Origin: a virus
Direction: 5' to 3' (one strand)
Length of the DNA stretch: 43,437 bases
Virus record (IMG/VR): IMGVR_UViG_3300037296_000014
Span: 1 to 43,437 of that record
Shown here: positions 15,161 through 23,498 of the stretch, in pieces
Position numbering within the stretch: the first letter of the stretch is position 1
Layout of the letters: every line of letters starts with the position of its first letter
Position numbers and translations under genes: made by a program
The notes under the pieces: generated by a model
Database searches by the model: none
What the model was told of the DNA's origin: nothing
Seen by the model: only the letters and a program-made list of their open reading frames with translations

Positions 15161-17676
15161 GTTTCACACAGTGCATTCAAGACAACCTCAAAGACAGGGG
15201 CTTTGGTCACAAGCGCATTAAGGAAATTACGGACGACTTCACGGCGCGCGCAAAGGGCTACGAAGCGCAGGGCAAAGACGCAGGCGCGTCGGCACTTATG
15301 GCGCAGCGCGACGTGTTTGACTACATGTCCGAAGCCGCGCTTGAACGCGCAAAGCGCAGCGCAAAGATGATCGGCTTACAGGCTGACAACATTGCGCGCA
15401 TCCGGCAGGGCATCGACGCGCCTGTGTCAAAGTTCGTAATGGACGGCAAGAAAGGATCGCGCGGCACAGCCGTTGCGCGGGCTGCGGTATCGCTTATCGA
15501 AGACGACCCGCGCTTTAACGGCATGTCATACAGTGGAACGAAGGAAACCGTACGAGGACAATTATATGCGCTATTCGGCGACACGCTCGAAACAATCGGT
15601 AAGGGCATTATGGGCCGTCAAAAAGGCAAAGCGCATATGCCGAACATCGTACGCGAAATATCGGGCGAAGCTACGGGCGACGCTTCGGCCAAGGCAGTAG
15701 CAGATGCGTGGAACCAGATACAGAACCTAGCTGTCGATATGTTCAACGAAGCTGGCGGGTCAATGAAGCGCTTAGACCGCTACCTGCCGCAATCGCAGAA
15801 CAGCGTGCGCATGACGAAGGCAGGCAAACGCAAGTGGGTAGCCGACCACGTAGACAATGTGGACTGGAACAAGACCCGCTGGCCTGACGGCACGCCAATT
15901 CCCGCAGACAAGCGCGTCGCCGTACTGGAAAACGTGTTCGACACGCTGACGACAGACGGCGCGACTAAGATCGACGTGACTGCGTTTCGCGGCAGCAGCG
16001 GCGGCGTGGGCAACACAATGGACCGCCACCGCTTCCTGCACTACAAAAACTCGCAAGCGTGGCTGGACGTGCACGAAGCGTACGGCGACGGCAACGTGTT
16101 CGAAACGCTGGTGCGTCACATAGAGGAAATGTCGCACAAGATCGCAACGGTAGAGACGTTCGGGCCTAATCCCGAAATGACCAAGATGAACATTATGTCC
16201 ATCGTGCGCAGCGAAGCCGCGAAGGGCGGGGCGGAAGCCTTGGCACACGCGGACGCTGTGATGAAAAACAAGTTCGATCCAATGTTCGAAACAGTGATGC
16301 GCGAAAACCCGATGGACCCGCACAGCACGTTCGGCAATCTGGTGACAGGCACCGCTAACGTGCTGACCGCAGCGCAGCTAGGCAGTGCGTCGTTCCTAGC
16401 CATACCCGGCGACTTCATGCAGACAGCCGCAGTGCGCGCGCTGACGACGGGGCGTAAGGGCATCTTTGACGGAGTGGGCACGTACCTTAAGACTATGATC
16501 GCGGACCCTAAAGGAATGCGAAGCATGGCCACGCAGTCCGGTTTCATCATGGACGAAGTTGTCATGGCGACGTACGCGCAATCCCGCTTCACGGGCGTAT
16601 CGACTGTCGGCCCTGCGGCCACGCGCCAGCTTGCCGAAGCCACCATGCGCCTGTCGCTTATGTCGGGCCACACGCGCGCCGCACGCTGGACTGTGCAGTC
16701 AGAGTACATGGGCATGATGCACCGGGCGCGCGGCAAGTCGTTTCAAGACGCAGAGTTTTCCAGCGTCATGCAACGGTACGGCATCTTGCCCGATGAATGG
16801 GACGCGCTTCGCGGCGCAGTGCAGCCGTGGACGCCGCGCAAAGGCGCGGAGTTCATGCGACCTATCGACATTCTCAAGACAGACCTTCCGAACAAGCAGG
16901 CGTTGTACCGCAAGTTCCAAGGCATGATCTACGACGAAGCGCGCAAGATGGTGCCGGAAGCGACAGTAGAAGGTGCGGTGTCGCTGCGATCCACGACACG
17001 GCCAGACACGCTGGTGGGTTCGCTTATGTATTCGTTCAGCATGTACAAGAACTTCCCCATATCGTTTATGATGATCTACGGACGGCTAGGCTTAACGTCG
17101 CCGAGCATCAAAGGGCGGCTTGGCTTTTACGCAGGGCTGGGCGCAGGCATGACTATGGTGGGCGCGCTTGGCACACAGATGCGCGAAATATCCAAGGGGC
17201 GCGATCCACTGCCGATGGACAATGCTGCGTTCATGGGCAAGGCATTCCTGTCGGGCGGCGCGCTGTCAATCTGGGGCGACTTCCTGTTCGCTGGCGTAAA
17301 CGAGTACGGGCGCGGACCTGCCGAAAGCGTGGCCGGGCCGCTTGTCAGCTTCATGGGCGACACGACAGACCTTGTGCTGGGCGACGCCTTCCAATTCGCA
17401 GAAACCGTGGGCAGCTTGTCAGATAAGGATTTTGAAAGTACAACAGCGGCTAAGTCCGTTGAATGGGCGAAGCGATACATGCCGGGAACTTCTATCTGGT
17501 GGGCGCGTCTTGCACTCGAACGGCAAGTGTTTGACCGCCTACAGGAATTGGCAGACCCTAGCGCGTATCAAAAGCAACAGCGGAAAGTCAGCAATCGCCA
17601 GCGCGATTACGGGCAAGGACATTGGTGGGCACCGGGCGATACTTCGCCGGATCGCGCGCCGAACTTCGGAGGATAA
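15145..17676 (+). CDS. Large internal virion (ejection) protein
   Basis: This 843-residue protein is helix-rich. It begins MFNAVSFTQCIQDNLKDRGF and carries amphipathic segments in its C-terminal half, including a glycine-rich hydrophobic run (GRLGFYAGLGAGMTMVGALG, about residues 650-670) and LSGGALSIWGDFLFAGVNEY. It fits the large channel-forming ejection proteins encoded between gp15-like and fibre genes in T7-type phages. The ATG overlaps the end of the previous gene by 16 bases, with GAGGCAG upstream. No catalytic motif is visible. Confidence 0.78.
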   Translation: MFNAVSFTQCIQDNLKDRGFGHKRIKEITDDFTARAKGYEAQGKDAGASALMAQRDVFDYMSEAALERAKRSAKMIGLQADNIARIRQGIDAPVSKFVMDGKKGSRGTAVARAAVSLIEDDPRFNGMSYSGTKETVRGQLYALFGDTLETIGKGIMGRQKGKAHMPNIVREISGEATGDASAKAVADAWNQIQNLAVDMFNEAGGSMKRLDRYLPQSQNSVRMTKAGKRKWVADHVDNVDWNKTRWPDGTPIPADKRVAVLENVFDTLTTDGATKIDVTAFRGSSGGVGNTMDRHRFLHYKNSQAWLDVHEAYGDGNVFETLVRHIEEMSHKIATVETFGPNPEMTKMNIMSIVRSEAAKGGAEALAHADAVMKNKFDPMFETVMRENPMDPHSTFGNLVTGTANVLTAAQLGSASFLAIPGDFMQTAAVRALTTGRKGIFDGVGTYLKTMIADPKGMRSMATQSGFIMDEVVMATYAQSRFTGVSTVGPAATRQLAEATMRLSLMSGHTRAARWTVQSEYMGMMHRARGKSFQDAEFSSVMQRYGILPDEWDALRGAVQPWTPRKGAEFMRPIDILKTDLPNKQALYRKFQGMIYDEARKMVPEATVEGAVSLRSTTRPDTLVGSLMYSFSMYKNFPISFMMIYGRLGLTSPSIKGRLGFYAGLGAGMTMVGALGTQMREISKGRDPLPMDNAAFMGKAFLSGGALSIWGDFLFAGVNEYGRGPAESVAGPLVSFMGDTTDLVLGDAFQFAETVGSLSDKDFESTTAAKSVEWAKRYMPGTSIWWARLALERQVFDRLQELADPSAYQKQQRKVSNRQRDYGQGHWWAPGDTSPDRAPNFGG

Positions 17677-17682
17677 CGCGAC

Positions 17683-18387
17683 ATGGTGGTTTCGGTAAAC
17701 TTAGTAGCGCGCGAATATCTAAGCGTAGCAGCAGGCGTACCGACCGCCGTGGACATTCCGGCGTTCAACGCGACAGACATAAGCGTATACTACGGCCCGC
17801 TAGACGAATTAGCATCGACGCCGCTGCACTACGAAATCGAAATGGAAGACGACTTCCAGACGTTCACTATTACGCCCACGGAGTTCCTGCTAGAAAAGAT
17901 AACCGAATGGGAAGTCGCCGGGTTCGCGGACGCTAACCGAATTGTGGTGCGGCGCGAACTGGCGTTGCTGACGGAAGCCACCCCGGCAGGCGTGCGCAAC
18001 ACAGACTTTACGTCCCGCGAAATGGACCGGATCGCAATGCGCGATCAACAGCTTGCGGACGAATTGCTGCGCAGCATCAAGCTATCCAAAGCGACAGCAG
18101 CACCCTATCCAGACTTGACGATACGCAGCGTGCCCGAAGCGCCGGGCGGGCAAGTCGTTACGTGGCGTGCGGGCGGAGGCTTCGACTTCGGGCCTACAGC
18201 AGCCGAATTACTGGCGGCAGCAGACGGCGTAGCGCTGGCCGCAGATGTCATAGAAAGACTAGACGAATTTAACACTATGTACGATACGGATTATGCTGGT
18301 ATATACCTAGCGATAACTGGCGGGGTGCCGCCCATAGATGATGATGGACCAGTGCCAGACTTCACGGCCATTTACAGAGGGGAATAA
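17683..18387 (+). CDS. Tail fibre anchor protein with T7 gp17-like N-terminal domain
   Basis: In this 234-residue protein, residues 1 to about 145 follow the T7 tail-fibre N-terminal pattern: a beta-rich start, IEMEDDFQTFTITPTEFLL, RIVVRRELALLTEATP, then DFTSREMDRIAMRDQQLADE. That domain attaches fibres to the tail adaptor/nozzle junction. After it there is a short linker and a C-terminal tail, but no shaft or receptor-binding tip, so the protein probably anchors separate fibre or spike proteins encoded next. GGAGGATAA before 17683 supplies a strong Shine-Dalgarno. Confidence 0.88.
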   Translation: MVVSVNLVAREYLSVAAGVPTAVDIPAFNATDISVYYGPLDELASTPLHYEIEMEDDFQTFTITPTEFLLEKITEWEVAGFADANRIVVRRELALLTEATPAGVRNTDFTSREMDRIAMRDQQLADELLRSIKLSKATAAPYPDLTIRSVPEAPGGQVVTWRAGGGFDFGPTAAELLAAADGVALAADVIERLDEFNTMYDTDYAGIYLAITGGVPPIDDDGPVPDFTAIYRGE

Positions 18388-18389
18388 AC

Positions 18390-19094
18390 ATGAGTTTGGT
18401 TACAGTTCTTAGTACCGCGTTCGCGGCGATTGGCGTAGACACTAAGGCGCTATTTTCGCGGCTTGGCATCGCGGAAACAAAGCTGTCAGGCATCGAAGCG
18501 GGCGCTACGGCAGACCAGACCGCAGCGGAAATTACGGCGCTGTACGAGGGCACGTCAGGCGTCAACCGCTACACGTCCACAGAGAAAACAAAACTCGCAG
18601 GCATCGAAGCGGGCGCTAAGGCGGACCAGACGGCACCGGAAATCGTCTCTCTGTACGAAGGTACATCAGGCGTCAACCGCTACACCACGCCCGACAAGAC
18701 GAAGGTGGGCTACCTGACCGTAACGCAAGTCACGGACCTAGACGCTATCCGCACCGCGATCAACGAAATTGGCACGTCGCCGATGTCGCTCAAGGGCGAA
18801 TGGAGTGCAGCCGCCGCGTTCCCGTCCGGCGCAAAGATCGGGTGGACCTACATTGTAAGCGTCGCAGGGACGCGTGACGGCATCGACTTCGAAGTGGGCG
18901 ACTTGCTTATCGCTACAAAGAACGCGCCTTCCGCAACCGTATACGCGGCGAACTGGTACAAGCAGGACGGTTCCGACCGCGTTATCTCTGTCAATGGCCG
19001 CAACGGGGCTGTTGTCGGACTGCAAGAGGCGTCGCTAGTGGGGGATACCGCACGTTCGTTTGTCTCTGACTACACGACTGCGCGTGACGCATGA
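18390..19094 (+). CDS. Tail fibre protein with two KL-GIEAGA repeats
   Basis: This 234-residue protein has two tandem 37-residue repeats (18480-18701) of the type KLSGIEAGATADQTAAEI followed by YEGTSGVNRYT. KLaGIEaGAtaDQT motifs are widespread in phage fibres and form triple-stranded shafts. The C-terminus VISVNGRNGAVVGLQ is another common fibre motif. The N-terminal segment (STAFAAIGVDTKALFSRLG) resembles the start of the tailspike that follows, so the two may dock in the same way. It starts 2 bases after the anchor gene and overlaps the tailspike start by 4 bases. Confidence 0.82.
   Translation: MSLVTVLSTAFAAIGVDTKALFSRLGIAETKLSGIEAGATADQTAAEITALYEGTSGVNRYTSTEKTKLAGIEAGAKADQTAPEIVSLYEGTSGVNRYTTPDKTKVGYLTVTQVTDLDAIRTAINEIGTSPMSLKGEWSAAAAFPSGAKIGWTYIVSVAGTRDGIDFEVGDLLIATKNAPSATVYAANWYKQDGSDRVISVNGRNGAVVGLQEASLVGDTARSFVSDYTTARDA
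18480..18701 (+). repeat. Two tandem 111-bp in-frame coding repeats in a fibre gene
   Basis: Each unit is 111 bases, or 37 codons: 18480-18590 and 18591-18701. They encode near-identical segments beginning KLSGIEAGATADQT and KLAGIEAGAKADQT and ending NRYT plus five variable residues. Codon differences show the duplication is not recent. Such repeats can expand or contract by recombination and change shaft length. Confidence 0.9.
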
Positions 19095-21151
19095 GTTTAC
19101 GTGAGCGCATAACAGAGTTCGCACAGGCGGTAGCGTACGACGTACGCACCTTGCTGTTTCGGTTCAATGCGCTTGAGGTCCACGTAAGTGACTTCGGCGC
19201 AGTGCCGGGCGGCGTGGTGGACGATAGCGACGCTATCGAAGCCGCCATTGCCGAAGTCCAGAACACAGCGTCAGGCAAGCGCAAGGTGCTGCGCTTCGGC
19301 CCGTCGCACCGCATCACAAGGTCCATAGACTTCACGAACACGGGCGGCGTGCGGTACGAGGTGCGCGGCGGTGACAACATCGACGCCACGCAGATCATCG
19401 TGGACTACAACGGGTACGGCACCGGGGCCAAGGTTGGCGCAGCGTTTCAGTTCGGGAACCCGGCATCGCCTGCGTATCAGACTGCCGTGGGCATCAATGG
19501 CTTTCTGTTTAAGCGCGGTCCTAACTGTGATCGCCCGCCTATCGGTATTCAAGCTGCGTCAATGGCGCAGTCGCGCGTCAAGAACATCACGTTTGGCGGG
19601 TGGGACAACATCACGCTTAGTCTGTTGACGCCGCAGAACGTGCGCATGGACACCTTCACTACGTTCGGGGGCGGCTATACGTTCCCGCCGCGCGATGCGT
19701 CCGGCGTGACCGTCACGCAGAGTGGCAACGTACTTAGCGCATCGTCGTCCATTTTCAGCAACACGGACGACCCCGGCAGGACCGTGGCCATTTGGGGCAC
19801 GAGTGGCAGCAGCTATCGCCGAAAGGCCAAGATCGTTAGCTACACGTCGCTGCAAACGGTCGTGGTGGATGATGTCGTTAATGACGCAACGCCGCGTCGT
19901 ATCATCTTTGGGTCGCCCGGCGTGTCCACTAACGCAGGCGGGTTCAACCTGACCGCAGACTATCCTTGCTTCACGCCCGAACACAAAGGTCTTGTGGTGT
20001 ACATCAAGGGCGCTGGCGTGAACGGCGGACTGCACCGGGCCGTGTTGACTACGTACACAAACAGCAGCGTGTTCACCATATCGCCCGCTGCGGTGACTGC
20101 GGTAAGCAAGGCCGAGTTCTGCGTACCTGCCGTTGAAATCTATTCAGACCCGGACTTTGGTAACGGCGCGTCTGACGTGCAGATCACAAAGCTGCAAATC
20201 GAAGGCCACAAGGGCGTCGGCCTTTGCGTGTACGACGTGGACATTCTGCATATCCAAGGCAAGATACACGCAGAGCAAACAATCACAAACCCGCAAGACG
20301 CATCCTTGGCCGCGTTCTGGGCCGACCGCTGGGCGGGTTCGTTCGTCGGCGACTTCGACGGGCAGTACGTTGGCGAAAGCCGTTCATACGTCACGAACCT
20401 AACCAAGTCACTGCATATCCCGTCGCTGCACAGTCGCATCGCGTATAACGACACCATGATGCTAGTGGGTCCGTACTTCCCCGAATACGAAGGCGCTATG
20501 GTGGTGTTCGGGAACCTTGCGTTTAGCGGCGGATCAAGCACAGAAACTATCGGCAGCGGATTGCTGCGCGAAACCAGTCCGGGCTACGGCTACACGATAC
20601 ACGGAGTTGTGACGCAAGCCGAGTACGACAAGACGTTGGCTTACCTTACGCGCCAAGTCACGGCCACGGACGACGGCGACTTGAACGCGAAGTCGATCAA
20701 GCTGACAGCCAGCGACCCGTTTAAATATTACAAGGAAGCAACGTCGTTCACGGTTGAAGTAAGCGACGCAGCTACTGGCGGCAATCTGGCAAGCGGTACG
20801 TTCGACGGAACGTACAGCCTTATCGGCAATCGTATGCGCGTCACTATGCGCCTGCTTAACATCAACACGGCGGGCATGACTGCGGGTAACACGCTCTATA
20901 TACGCGGTATGCCGCACGGCATCAAAGGCGGTACGGCCAACTTTGCGCTAGGTAACGTGCGCATGAACAGCGTGGCGTCCACGGAGTTAATGACGCACCC
21001 GTTCATGGACGACGGCGACAAGTTCATAACGCTGTATGAGACGCGTGACGGCGCTACGTCTGTCACGATTAAGGTGGCCGACTTGACAAGTGGCAGTGCG
21101 TCTATGTGGCTCGACATATCGTACGACGCCAGCGACGCGAACTTGCCGTAA
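19091..21151 (+). CDS. Tailspike with pectate-lyase-type beta-helix
   Basis: In this 686-residue protein a short N-terminal helix (LRERITEFAQAVAYDVRTLL) that may dock to the neighbouring fibre or anchor is followed by VSDFGAVPGGVVDDSDAIEA. That is the usual opening of right-handed beta-helix spikes (Pectate_lyase_3 family), here at about residues 33-52. The middle has repeating short beta strands, and the C-terminal 150 residues are a beta-rich tip. Such spikes bind and often cleave surface polysaccharide. I cannot assign catalytic residues. The ATG overlaps the fibre stop (ATGA). Confidence 0.85.
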   Translation: MSLRERITEFAQAVAYDVRTLLFRFNALEVHVSDFGAVPGGVVDDSDAIEAAIAEVQNTASGKRKVLRFGPSHRITRSIDFTNTGGVRYEVRGGDNIDATQIIVDYNGYGTGAKVGAAFQFGNPASPAYQTAVGINGFLFKRGPNCDRPPIGIQAASMAQSRVKNITFGGWDNITLSLLTPQNVRMDTFTTFGGGYTFPPRDASGVTVTQSGNVLSASSSIFSNTDDPGRTVAIWGTSGSSYRRKAKIVSYTSLQTVVVDDVVNDATPRRIIFGSPGVSTNAGGFNLTADYPCFTPEHKGLVVYIKGAGVNGGLHRAVLTTYTNSSVFTISPAAVTAVSKAEFCVPAVEIYSDPDFGNGASDVQITKLQIEGHKGVGLCVYDVDILHIQGKIHAEQTITNPQDASLAAFWADRWAGSFVGDFDGQYVGESRSYVTNLTKSLHIPSLHSRIAYNDTMMLVGPYFPEYEGAMVVFGNLAFSGGSSTETIGSGLLRETSPGYGYTIHGVVTQAEYDKTLAYLTRQVTATDDGDLNAKSIKLTASDPFKYYKEATSFTVEVSDAATGGNLASGTFDGTYSLIGNRMRVTMRLLNINTAGMTAGNTLYIRGMPHGIKGGTANFALGNVRMNSVASTELMTHPFMDDGDKFITLYETRDGATSVTIKVADLTSGSASMWLDISYDASDANLP

Positions 21152-21384
21152 TGGAAGGCGCGCTTACAAACGTCAGCAACGAAGGACTTTTAGGCTCGTT
21201 GCTGGCGCTTGCCATTTTGGCCATTATCGCCTTGTTCTGGCAGAACCAAGCGTTGCACAAGATTGCGCGGGAAGACGCCAAGGCTCGCGCGGATACCGAC
21301 CGAAAAGACCTTGAGCGGATGCTAGATGCAGTTCACGCATTGCGCGGTGCGACAGACGTGCTAAGTCGGAGGGCAGACAGGTGA
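21151..21384 (+). CDS. Small single-span membrane protein of the lysis region
   Basis: This 77-residue protein has a hydrophobic segment at about residues 13-30 (LLGSLLALAILAIIALFW) followed by a charged helix (KIAREDAKARADTDRKDLER). The ATG at 21151 shares one base with the tailspike stop (TAATG). An in-frame upstream start at 21106 would lie inside the tailspike gene and is less likely. The topology (N-terminal span plus soluble coiled coil) would suit a holin-associated protein, an antiholin or an i-spanin-like protein. A separate spanin pair is encoded downstream. Confidence 0.75.
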   Translation: MEGALTNVSNEGLLGSLLALAILAIIALFWQNQALHKIAREDAKARADTDRKDLERMLDAVHALRGATDVLSRRADR

Positions 21385-21551
21385 GGTGGCCGGATATGAC
21401 AAAGTGGTTTAAGCCCCGTGCAAATCAAGACGCGGAGGCTGCAAAGCGCGACTTGGAACTCGTGCGTGGGTTGTTGACGGCGGAAGTTGAAGGCATTAGG
21501 CATAAAGTCAACCTAATAAACGCACGTCAGGATACCGCCCATGTCGATTAA
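21381..21551 (+). CDS. Short coupled protein in the lysis region
   Basis: This 56-residue protein is predicted from a GTG at 21381 that overlaps the previous stop (GTGA), with GGAGG at 21367-21371 at a good distance. An in-frame ATG at 21396 with GAGGTGG upstream would give 51 residues. The product is a charged helix (AEAAKRDLELVRGLLTAEVE) without a membrane span. Its stop overlaps the next gene by 11 bases. I recognise no family. The tight fit between neighbours and two good ribosome-binding sites support it as real. Confidence 0.6.
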   Translation: MRWPDMTKWFKPRANQDAEAAKRDLELVRGLLTAEVEGIRHKVNLINARQDTAHVD

Positions 21552-21927
21552 CTTTGTGTCAGCGGTGGGCGTAGTGTTCGCTTTCTGGTTCGTCGGTCTT
21601 GCGTTTTGGAAACTACTGCCCGCGCTGTTCACGCCGTTCGCTTCGCATATGATGCGCGGCGTTATGATTGTGTCATGCGTGCTTATCGCGCGCCTTGGCT
21701 ATTGGGACATCATGCCAGTGGCGTTGCAAGGAAATTGGGACACGCTGCGCGATACGCTGGGCGGTAAGAACTTTTCCGCAGTGTTCAATGTCCCGCTGTA
21801 CGTGGCCGCGTATCAGTTCCTTAAGGCGCGCTGGTATCTAATCCCGGACGACGAACGCCATATGTGGACGTGGTACAACTCGTACCGCCACCCCGAACGG
21901 CACTGCGCAATCAAATGGAGAAAGTGA
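21541..21927 (+). CDS. Small membrane protein, possible holin-like component
   Basis: This 128-residue protein has hydrophobic segments at about residues 5-26 (FVSAVGVVFAFWFVGLAFW) and 38-54 (MRGVMIVSCVLIARLGYW), and a weaker one near 83-93. The tail is basic and aromatic (WTWYNSYRHPERHCAIKWRK). No family name is certain. Position directly ahead of the endolysin suggests a role in lysis, but a small holin lies after the endolysin too. CAGGA stands 8 bases before the ATG. Confidence 0.7.
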   Translation: MSINFVSAVGVVFAFWFVGLAFWKLLPALFTPFASHMMRGVMIVSCVLIARLGYWDIMPVALQGNWDTLRDTLGGKNFSAVFNVPLYVAAYQFLKARWYLIPDDERHMWTWYNSYRHPERHCAIKWRK

Positions 21928-21928
21928 C

Positions 21929-22546
21929 ATGGACACGTACGACCCCCTACTGCAATTCATAGGCCAGCATGAAAGCCGCAACGATCCTAATGCGATCTGG
22001 GGCGGCATCAAACGTGCTGACTATCCTGACAAACCGCTTACGGCCATGACGGTCGGGGCGGTTCTTGCGTGGCAAGATAGCATCGACTTCAAGTACATGT
22101 CGGAAGCGTCCGGCCAATGGCAGATCATGGAAGACACGCTGCGCGACCTCGTGAAGCAAGGCCACGCGAAGTTGACGGACATGTACGACTACAACACGCA
22201 ACGCAAGCTGGCTGTCGCGCTGTTGAAGCGTCGCGGCCTTAACGAGTACATGGCAGGCGTGTACACCGCAGAAAAGTTTGCGAACCTTGTCGCGCGCGAA
22301 TGGGCGTCCATGCCCTTAGTGTCCGGCCCGAACATCGGCAAAAGCTACTACGCTGGCGACGGCTTGAACAAGTCCGGCACGTCGCACACTGCGTTCCTTG
22401 CTGCCGTCAAGGCTATCCGGCCTGCCGGGGCTGCGGCGTCCGCGCCCTACGTGCCGGGCGGCGTGACCGAATTGCCGCTTAAGCCCGTTGGCTTGGCCGC
22501 GCTGTTCGCAGCGATCACTGCAATCTTTGCGGGGTTCAAGTCGTGA
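21929..22546 (+). CDS. Endolysin, lysozyme-like, with C-terminal membrane segment
   Basis: This 205-residue protein probably cleaves the glycan strands of peptidoglycan. Its start (LLQFIGQHESRNDPNAIWGG) carries H14 and E15 in the position of the catalytic acid of lysozyme-like phage muramidases. LTAMTVGAVLAWQDSID and SEASGQWQIMEDTLRDLV follow, matching the T..vG.vl..Q and saaGryQi...TL blocks. A hydrophobic C-terminal segment at about 187-203 (VGLAALFAAITAIFAGF) is unusual for a simple endolysin and could anchor it in the inner membrane before holin action. The start codon is at 21929, 1 base after the preceding stop. Confidence 0.88.
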   Translation: MDTYDPLLQFIGQHESRNDPNAIWGGIKRADYPDKPLTAMTVGAVLAWQDSIDFKYMSEASGQWQIMEDTLRDLVKQGHAKLTDMYDYNTQRKLAVALLKRRGLNEYMAGVYTAEKFANLVAREWASMPLVSGPNIGKSYYAGDGLNKSGTSHTAFLAAVKAIRPAGAAASAPYVPGGVTELPLKPVGLAALFAAITAIFAGFKS

Positions 22547-22752
22547 AGCTGGTACAGGACTGGCGCAGCGCACCCAAGTGGTTCTCTATGCAGGCCGTCG
22601 CCTTGCTGGCTGTCGTGCAGGGCGCGTGGCTGGCGGTGCCTGAAGACGTGAAGACGCCCGGCATGGCAGAGTGGGTGGCGGGCGCTACGTTCGCCCTGGC
22701 ACTTGCTGCCGGGGTGGGGCGCGTCGTAGACCAAGCGCTGCCGAAGCGATGA
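22543..22752 (+). CDS. Holin
   Basis: This 69-residue protein starts MKLVQDWRSAPKWFSMQA and has two hydrophobic segments (AVALLAVVQGAWLAV at about 18-32 and VAGATFALALAAGVGRVV at about 45-62) with a short hydrophilic loop. The KLv.DWR...W.S.....L start is typical of small phage holins of the DUF7940 type. The GTG overlaps the endolysin stop (GTGA), and its stop overlaps the next gene (ATGA), so endolysin, holin and spanins form one coupled cassette. Confidence 0.82.
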   Translation: MKLVQDWRSAPKWFSMQAVALLAVVQGAWLAVPEDVKTPGMAEWVAGATFALALAAGVGRVVDQALPKR

Positions 22753-22925
22753 AAACGCTTATCCTGCTAATCTGGATCACGGCGGTAGGCATCATGGGCT
22801 TTATGCTCTGGGAACAGCGTAAAGCCGCCACGATCCACGACACGTTCGAAAGGGCACAAGATGCGGACGTTAGCCATGGCGATCCTGACGACGACCTTAA
22901 CTGGCTGCGCAATCGCAGTCAGTGA
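22749..22925 (+). CDS. i-spanin-like protein (Rz-like)
   Basis: This 58-residue protein has an N-terminal membrane span (LILLIWITAVGIMGFMLW, residues 4-21) followed by a charged periplasmic tail (RKAATIHDTFERAQDADVSH). The o-spanin gene begins inside it in another frame, the classic Rz/Rz1 arrangement. At 58 residues it is short for an i-spanin. The ATG overlaps the holin stop. A downstream-shortened or atypical spanin partner is the best reading, and other small inner-membrane roles are possible. Confidence 0.65.
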   Translation: MKTLILLIWITAVGIMGFMLWEQRKAATIHDTFERAQDADVSHGDPDDDLNWLRNRSQ

Positions 22926-23061
22926 CGAAGCCTTAACAACGATAATGACGCCGCTTGTGGATGCGCACGCGGCGTCTCTTGCTGCCGAAGACGTGGCCGA
23001 CATGCGCCGAACGGGGCGCGATCTAATCGCCACGTTCGACGCCGCGACCGGGGCGCGCTAG
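22861..23061 (+). CDS. o-spanin lipoprotein (Rz1-like)
   Basis: This 66-residue protein has a lipoprotein signal peptide: MRTLAMAILTTTLTGC with the lipobox LTGC and lipidated C16. The mature 51-residue protein would sit in the outer membrane facing the periplasm. It starts inside the i-spanin-like gene in another frame and overlaps it by 65 bases. Together they should fuse inner and outer membranes at the end of lysis. It supports a Gram-negative host. Its stop shares a CTAG with the stop of the convergent gene. Confidence 0.8.
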   Translation: MRTLAMAILTTTLTGCAIAVSDEALTTIMTPLVDAHAASLAAEDVADMRRTGRDLIATFDAATGAR

Positions 23062-23498
23062 GACGGCGGCGCGCAGTCTGTAGCCACGTCAAATACAGGT
23101 ATACCTAGGAAGTGCGCAATGCGAAGCGCTTGCCCCGTGCCGCCACCCCCGCCGCCGTCCGGCGTCCAGCACACCACAAAATCGACAGGGCGCGACAGTT
23201 CCGCGCCGAGTAGTATAAGCGTATTCCTTGCGTGCAGCCTGCGGGCGTAAGCGCTGCACCTAGGCCATGCCGGGTGAAAGGCTTCTGCCCAATCAAATGC
23301 CGCTGCAGGTATCGGATCGTTTGCAGAGAACGACGTAAAGGCCGGATACGCGCCGCGTTCAAAAGCCCTGTCCGCCCCTTTCGCGCCGCCCGACCGTAGG
23401 TGCCAGCCCTTACCCGCGACGTGCGCCGCGTAACCTTCCATCCAAAGAAGCACGGGCGCTGGCGTTTCGCGCGACCCTATGCCCGCGTACGTTGTCAC
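23058..23498 (-). CDS. SLOG / DprA-like nucleotide-binding protein
   Basis: This 146-residue protein opens with MTTYAGIGSRETP and has LRSGGAKGADRAFERGAY, the nucleotide-binding loop typical of the SLOG superfamily (DprA/LOG-like). HARNTLILLGAELSRPVD and a later GGTGQALRIAHFLGIPVF follow, where a G-T-..A...A..-gIPv block completes the Rossmann-like fold. Phage members of this family are common, but their function is mostly unknown. Binding of nucleotides or nucleotide-derived signals is inferred. It is the last gene of the leftward arm; its start overlaps the end of the primase-helicase gene (ATGA). Confidence 0.82.
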   Translation of the reverse strand: MTTYAGIGSRETPAPVLLWMEGYAAHVAGKGWHLRSGGAKGADRAFERGAYPAFTSFSANDPIPAAAFDWAEAFHPAWPRCSAYARRLHARNTLILLGAELSRPVDFVVCWTPDGGGGGGTGQALRIAHFLGIPVFDVATDCAPPS

